Assembly (NCBI GenBank): GCA_031277355.1
Contig: JAITMN010000007.1
Span: 1-9,637, forward strand
Direction of reading: 5' to 3'
DNA from: Nevskiaceae bacterium
GTDB lineage: Bacteria > Pseudomonadota > Gammaproteobacteria > Steroidobacterales > Steroidobacteraceae
DNA: 9,637 nucleotides
In this document: positions 6,147-9,637 of the stretch, in pieces
How positions within the stretch are numbered: position 1 is the first letter of the stretch
Layout: the number at the start of each line of letters is the position of its first letter
The notes under the pieces: generated by a model
Seen by the model: only the letters and a program-made list of their open reading frames with translations
Told to the model about the DNA's origin: nothing
Database searches by the model: none
Program-made: the position numbers and the translations under genes

Positions 6147-6647
6147 ATGATCCTGCGCGCGTTGCGTCATCTGTTCACGCCGTTCTGGATCGCACCCAGG
6201 CGCTTCGGTGCGCCGCTGCTGGCGCAGATCGCGCAGCGCATCGCCGATGCCGAGCAGCGCCGTCCGGGTGAACTGCGCTTCGTCGTTGAGCATGCGCTGG
6301 ACATCGGCGACGTGCTGTTTCGCCGCGTCACGCCACGGCAGCGGGCGCTGGAGTTGTTCAGCCTGCTGCGCGTGTGGGACACCGAGCACAACACCGGCAT
6401 CCTGATCCATGTGCTGCTGGCCGACCGCGCTGTGGAGATCGTTGCCGATCGCGGCATCGCCGCCCGCGTGCCGCAACCGCAGTGGGACCTGCTCTGTCGC
6501 AATGCGCAGACGGCTTTTCGCGAGCAGCGCTATGCAGAGGGTTCGCTGGCGCTGATCGACGGCGCGGCGCGTCTGCTGGAAAGCAGCTTTCCTGCAAGTT
6601 TGCCGAAGAAGCCCAACGAACTGCCCGATCAACCACTGTTGCTCTGA
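6147..6647 (+). CDS. Second TPM domain protein, soluble
   Basis: A 166-residue protein with a TPM-like fold but no clear signal peptide or membrane anchor. The N-terminus is basic with a few aromatics (MILRALRHLFTPFW), so it may touch the membrane surface. TPM-like features are an N-terminal amphipathic helix with A-D-A-E-Q around 33-37, the strand ELRFVVEHAL (42-51), the pattern NTGILIHVLLADRAVEIVAD (82-101, the counterpart of GVLLLVAIDDRALRIE in the upstream gene) and GIAARVPQ (103-110). It resembles the short TPM proteins that commonly follow lemA and a long TPM gene. The start ATG lies 3 nt after the upstream stop; all three genes read as one transcript. Function unknown; a partner of the other two is inferred from context. 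Cytoplasmic location is likely but not certain. Confidence 0.85.
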   Translation: MILRALRHLFTPFWIAPRRFGAPLLAQIAQRIADAEQRRPGELRFVVEHALDIGDVLFRRVTPRQRALELFSLLRVWDTEHNTGILIHVLLADRAVEIVADRGIAARVPQPQWDLLCRNAQTAFREQRYAEGSLALIDGAARLLESSFPASLPKKPNELPDQPLLL

Positions 6648-6658
6648 TTTTCTGGGGG

Positions 6659-6664
6659 TATACT
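6659..6664 (+). promoter_or_regulatory. Candidate -10 element of the L,D-transpeptidase gene
   Basis: TATACT matches TATAAT at 5 of 6 positions and ends 9 nt before the ATG at 6674, so the message would start about 6671-6674. AAGG (6668-6671) lies only 2 nt from the ATG, too close to act as a normal Shine-Dalgarno. The -35 region (CTGTTG at 6636-6641) is poor. The gene may therefore have its own promoter in the 26-nt gap after the TPM operon. Confidence 0.4.
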
Positions 6665-6673
6665 CACAAGGCC

Positions 6674-7852
6674 ATGAAAACAAGACACCTGTATTGGCCG
6701 CTACTTGTTGGCCCCGCGCTCGCGTTGCTCGCCGGTTGCTCGCTGTTGCAGCCTCCACCGCCGCCATTGCCGGTCGAAGCGGCCATTCCGCCCGAGCCGC
6801 CCAAGCCCGTGTACGCGCCGCCGGTGGATACGCATCGCTTCGAGATCGAAGCCACCGACGATGTGGTGGGCCAATTGCAGGTCACCGTGGCGAACAAGGA
6901 AGACACGCTTTCGGACATCGCGCGGCGCTTCAATGTGGGCTACGAAGAAATCGTGCGCGCCAATCCGAAGGTTGATCCCTGGCTGCCGCGCGCCGGCACC
7001 GAAGTGGTGGTGCCCACGCAGTTCGTGCTGCCCAATGCGCCGCGCGAAGGCATCGTCATCAACGTGGCCGCGATGCGCATCTATTACTTCCAGCCTGTGA
7101 AGAAGGGCGAGAAGCAGGTCGTTTATACGCATCCCATCGGCATCGGCAAGGTGGGTTGGTCCACGCCCGAAGGCGCGACGAAGGTGATATCCAAGCAGAA
7201 GGACCCGGTCTGGCGGCCCACTGCCTCGATCATCGCCGAGCACAAGAAAAACGGCGAGATTCTGCCGGCCGTCGTGCCGGCTGGCCCTGATAATCCGCTG
7301 GGCCGCTACAAGCTCACGCTGGGCTGGGCGAGCTATCTGATCCACGGCACGAACAAGCCTTATGGCGTGGGGCTGCGTTCCAGTCACGGCTGTATTCGCC
7401 TGTATCCGGAAGACATCGAACAGGTTTTCGGGATGGTCACGCCGGGCACGAAGGTGCGCGTCGTGAATCAGCCCTTCGTGTTCGGCTGGCATGAAGATCA
7501 GCTTTATCTTCAAGCCTACGATGTGCTGGAAGACGACAAGCGCGACTGGCAGAAGTCGCAGCCCAAGCTGCTGTCCAAGACGCTCACCAAGCGCATGCAG
7601 GATCAACTGAAGGAGCGCGGCGAAGAGGTGAACTGGGAGCGCGTTGCGCAGATCACGCACGATCCGCGCGGGCTGGCGGTGTCGGTGAGCGATGCGCAGC
7701 AGAGCGAGGATCAACTGGTCGCCGCTGCGCCGCGTGTGGAGAATCGCATTCCCGATGGCGGCAACTGGGATGGCGCGGATGATCCGGCGTTGCAAGCCAA
7801 GCAAGACACCGAGCAGATGGTCGAGGAACAGAAGCAAGCTCCGCGCAGCTGA
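6674..7852 (+). CDS. LysM/YkuD L,D-transpeptidase lipoprotein (ErfK/YbiS family)
   Basis: A 392-residue envelope enzyme. The signal ends in L-A-G-C with Cys22 lipidated; Ser at +2 predicts outer-membrane sorting. A proline-rich linker (25-50) follows, then a LysM-like peptidoglycan-binding module (about 68-116, with DTLSDIARRFNVGYEEIVRA and a closing VVVPTQFVLP). The YkuD catalytic domain (about 126-265) contains IHGTNKPYGVG (H224) and SHGCIRLYPEDI, giving nucleophile Cys240 and His238. It is followed by the short QPFVFGWHEDQLYLQAYD segment usual in ErfK/YbiS proteins. Such enzymes form 3-3 peptidoglycan cross-links or attach Braun-type lipoprotein to peptidoglycan; which one applies cannot be told. 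A charged tail (about 290-392, rich in K, E, Q, D) goes beyond the typical ~310-residue length. The start is chosen at the ATG giving the signal peptide; the open frame upstream (to 6374) lies over the TPM gene in another frame. Confidence 0.93.
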   Translation: MKTRHLYWPLLVGPALALLAGCSLLQPPPPPLPVEAAIPPEPPKPVYAPPVDTHRFEIEATDDVVGQLQVTVANKEDTLSDIARRFNVGYEEIVRANPKVDPWLPRAGTEVVVPTQFVLPNAPREGIVINVAAMRIYYFQPVKKGEKQVVYTHPIGIGKVGWSTPEGATKVISKQKDPVWRPTASIIAEHKKNGEILPAVVPAGPDNPLGRYKLTLGWASYLIHGTNKPYGVGLRSSHGCIRLYPEDIEQVFGMVTPGTKVRVVNQPFVFGWHEDQLYLQAYDVLEDDKRDWQKSQPKLLSKTLTKRMQDQLKERGEEVNWERVAQITHDPRGLAVSVSDAQQSEDQLVAAAPRVENRIPDGGNWDGADDPALQAKQDTEQMVEEQKQAPRS

Positions 7853-7880
7853 TCCATCGCTGTCATAGAGTCCGGTCCTC

Positions 7881-9637
7881 GTGCTGCGACTTCTCTCCCG
7901 CCTGCTGCTGCCCTGGGTACGCTTCAGCGTTCGCCCGCCGGAGATAGCGCAACGGTTGGCGCAATTGCCGCAGCCGGTCTGCTATGTGATGGAGCAGCAC
8001 AGCGTGCTCGACGCGCTGGTGGTGCAGCGCGCCTGCGCGCGGCTGAAGATGCCGCGCCCCGGCAAGTCGCTGGTGGCCGGCGACAAACGCATCGCCAGAG
8101 GTTCGATGATGGCGCTGGCGCGGCAGGTGGGCCTGCTGCGCGCACGGCTGGATCGGCGTCCGCCGCCGGTGTTGCAGGCGATGTTGGCTGCCGCGCGAGG
8201 TGATCCGCACCTCGATGTCACGCTGTTGCCGGTGGCGGTGTATTGGGGGCGGCGTCCCGAGCGTGAATCCGGCTGGCTGGCGTTGCTGTTATCGGAAGAC
8301 TGGACGTTATCCAGCCGCCTGCGCCGATTGTTCACGGTGCTGTTCAACAGCCGCAACACGCTGGTGGAGTTCGGGCAGCCGGTCACGCTGCGCGCGCTGA
8401 TTCCCGGTGATACGCCTGATTTTCAGGCTTCGCGGCGTATCGCGCGCAATCTGATGATGCAGCTCGATGCCGGCCGCACCGCCTACATCGGTCCCGACCT
8501 TTCGCACCGGCGCACGCTGCGCGCCCGTGTGCTGCGCACGCAGGGTGTGCGTGCGCAGGTGGCGCAGCAGGCGCGCGAGCGCAAGCTGCCACGGCGCAAG
8601 GTGTTCAAGGAAGCCCAGCGCATATTCGATGAGATCGCCGCCGACTACTCGCCCGCGTTCGTGCAGTTCATGGAGCGGTTGCTGCGATGGCTGTGGACGC
8701 GCATTTACAGCGGCGTTGAAGTGGCGCACGCGCGCACGCTGGGTTCCATCGCCTCCGGCAATGAACTGGTGTATGTGCCCTGTCATCGCAGCACGATGGA
8801 CGACGTGCTGACGCCCTACGCCGTCTACACCACCGGCTTTGTGATCCCGCACATCGTCGCGGGTTTGAATCTGAATTTGCCGGTGGTCGGTACGCTGATG
8901 CGCAAGGGCGGCACGTTTTTCATGCGCCGCAGTTTTCGTGGCAATGCGCTGTACACGGCTGTGTTCATGAACTATCTGGGCGCGATGATGGCGCGCGGCC
9001 ACCCGCTGCAATACTTCATCGAGGGCGGGCGCAGTCGCAATGGGCGTTCGTTGCAACCCAAGACCGGCATGCTGTCGATGACGGTGCGCAGTTATCTTCG
9101 CCAGCCCGTGCGTCCGGTGGTGTTCGTGCCGGTGTATCTGGGCTATGAGCGCATCATCGAGGCCGAAAGCTATGTGGGCGAGTTGTCGGGCAAGCCCAAG
9201 GAAAAAGAAACGCTGTGGGATTTTCTGCGCTCGCTGCGGCGGTTGCGCGAGAACTTCGGCTTCGTGCATGTGAACATCGGCGAGCCGATACCGCTGCAAC
9301 CCTTGCTCGACCGGCACTTGCCGCAATGGCGCGAGCAGATGAAAGCCGGCGGCAAGATGCCGTCGGTGAACGCGGCAGTGGATGAGCTGGCCCCGCTGAT
9401 CATGCAGCGCATCAACGCGGCGGCGGCGATGACGCCGGTGAACCTCCTGGCGCTGGTGCTGCTGGCCACGCCACGGCAGACGATGTTCGCCGCAGACCTT
9501 GCCCGCCAACTCGAAGTGATGTTGCAGGTGCTGCGCGCCGCGCCGTATTCATCGCGCGTCACCATCACGCATCTGGATGCCGCAGGCATCATCGAGGCCG
9601 GCCACAAGCTCGAAGTGGTGCAGCACGGTGAGGGCGG
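7881..9637 (+). CDS. plsB: Glycerol-3-phosphate 1-O-acyltransferase PlsB, N-terminal 585 residues, cut by window edge
   Basis: Inner-membrane enzyme that acylates sn-glycerol-3-phosphate at position 1, the first step of phospholipid synthesis. The acyltransferase blocks are complete and in order: block I CHRSTMDD with H302 and D307 (HX4D), block II GTFFMRRSF (344-352), block III FIEGGRSRNGRSLQPKTGML (379-398) and block IV VPVYLGYE (416-423). E. coli PlsB has its HX4D histidine at about residue 306, so the N-terminus is full length. The GTG at 7881 is the first possible start: an in-frame TAG sits at 7866-7868, and no ATG comes before residue 37. No Shine-Dalgarno is visible in the 28-nt gap after the L,D-transpeptidase stop. 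The remaining ~200 or more residues lie beyond the window. A start-based search limited to ATG or to closed frames would miss this gene. Confidence 0.95.
   Translation, partial: MLRLLSRLLLPWVRFSVRPPEIAQRLAQLPQPVCYVMEQHSVLDALVVQRACARLKMPRPGKSLVAGDKRIARGSMMALARQVGLLRARLDRRPPPVLQAMLAAARGDPHLDVTLLPVAVYWGRRPERESGWLALLLSEDWTLSSRLRRLFTVLFNSRNTLVEFGQPVTLRALIPGDTPDFQASRRIARNLMMQLDAGRTAYIGPDLSHRRTLRARVLRTQGVRAQVAQQARERKLPRRKVFKEAQRIFDEIAADYSPAFVQFMERLLRWLWTRIYSGVEVAHARTLGSIASGNELVYVPCHRSTMDDVLTPYAVYTTGFVIPHIVAGLNLNLPVVGTLMRKGGTFFMRRSFRGNALYTAVFMNYLGAMMARGHPLQYFIEGGRSRNGRSLQPKTGMLSMTVRSYLRQPVRPVVFVPVYLGYERIIEAESYVGELSGKPKEKETLWDFLRSLRRLRENFGFVHVNIGEPIPLQPLLDRHLPQWREQMKAGGKMPSVNAAVDELAPLIMQRINAAAAMTPVNLLALVLLATPRQTMFAADLARQLEVMLQVLRAAPYSSRVTITHLDAAGIIEAGHKLEVVQHGEG

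Noticed and set aside
5982..6767. Minus-strand frame with Ala/Thr-rich C-terminus resembling a repeat protein
   Set aside because: The Ala/Thr repeats are simply the reverse complement of the Gly/Phe-coding repeats of the TPM gene.
6701..7837. 378-codon minus-strand frame over the L,D-transpeptidase gene
   Set aside because: Shadow frame of a gene with complete catalytic motifs; no motif of its own.
8307..9509. 400-codon minus-strand frame over plsB
   Set aside because: Antisense to plsB, whose acyltransferase blocks I-IV are intact; His/Gln/Arg-rich composition is typical of a shadow.
1..9637. Mobile element, defence system, toxin-antitoxin, tRNA or riboswitch
   Set aside because: All intergenic gaps are short (the longest is about 110 bp), every long segment is filled by recognisable conserved genes, and no transposase, integrase, cloverleaf or known aptamer pattern was seen.

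Overview
This is a 9.6 kb stretch of high-GC, densely packed bacterial chromosome, most likely from a gammaproteobacterium. The PlsB-type acyltransferase, GreB, SpeA and an ErfK/YbiS-type L,D-transpeptidase lipoprotein fit this. A Xanthomonadales/Nevskiales-like relative is my guess, but the order cannot be fixed from sequence alone. I see ten protein genes, two of them cut by the window edges. I see no tRNA, rRNA, CRISPR array, insertion sequence, phage gene or integration site.

Layout. Positions 1-1877 (minus strand) hold a two-gene unit: a 3-mercaptopyruvate-type sulfurtransferase (sseA-like), then speA (biosynthetic arginine decarboxylase, running off the left edge). A 72-bp divergent spacer separates it from a plus-strand pair at 1950-4045: a glutathione S-transferase-family protein overlapping homospermidine synthase (hss). 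greB (minus, 4055-4552) converges on hss. The 110-bp greB/lemA spacer carries a perfect 7+7 palindrome just upstream of greB and a recognisable promoter for lemA. Positions 4663-6647 form a tight operon: a LemA-family lipoprotein, a TPM-domain membrane protein with a glycine-rich tail, and a second, soluble TPM-domain protein. A LysM/YkuD L,D-transpeptidase lipoprotein follows (6674-7852). plsB (glycerol-3-phosphate acyltransferase) then starts at a GTG at 7881 and runs off the right edge.

How the genes may work together. The left half is polyamine-centred: SpeA makes agmatine, a putrescine precursor, and Hss uses putrescine to make homospermidine. The two lie back to back across a short shared spacer. 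The agmatine-to-putrescine step is not in this window. The right half concerns the cell envelope: LemA/TPM, peptidoglycan cross-linking or lipoprotein attachment, and the first step of phospholipid synthesis.

Most of the window is conserved housekeeping or metabolic gene content, and I do not see a clear new defence or mobile system. The points most worth following are the speA/hss divergent arrangement with two accessory partner genes, the operator-like palindrome at greB, and -10-like hexamers placed almost the same distance upstream of three start codons that lack a usable Shine-Dalgarno sequence. The last suggests leaderless or very short-leader mRNAs.
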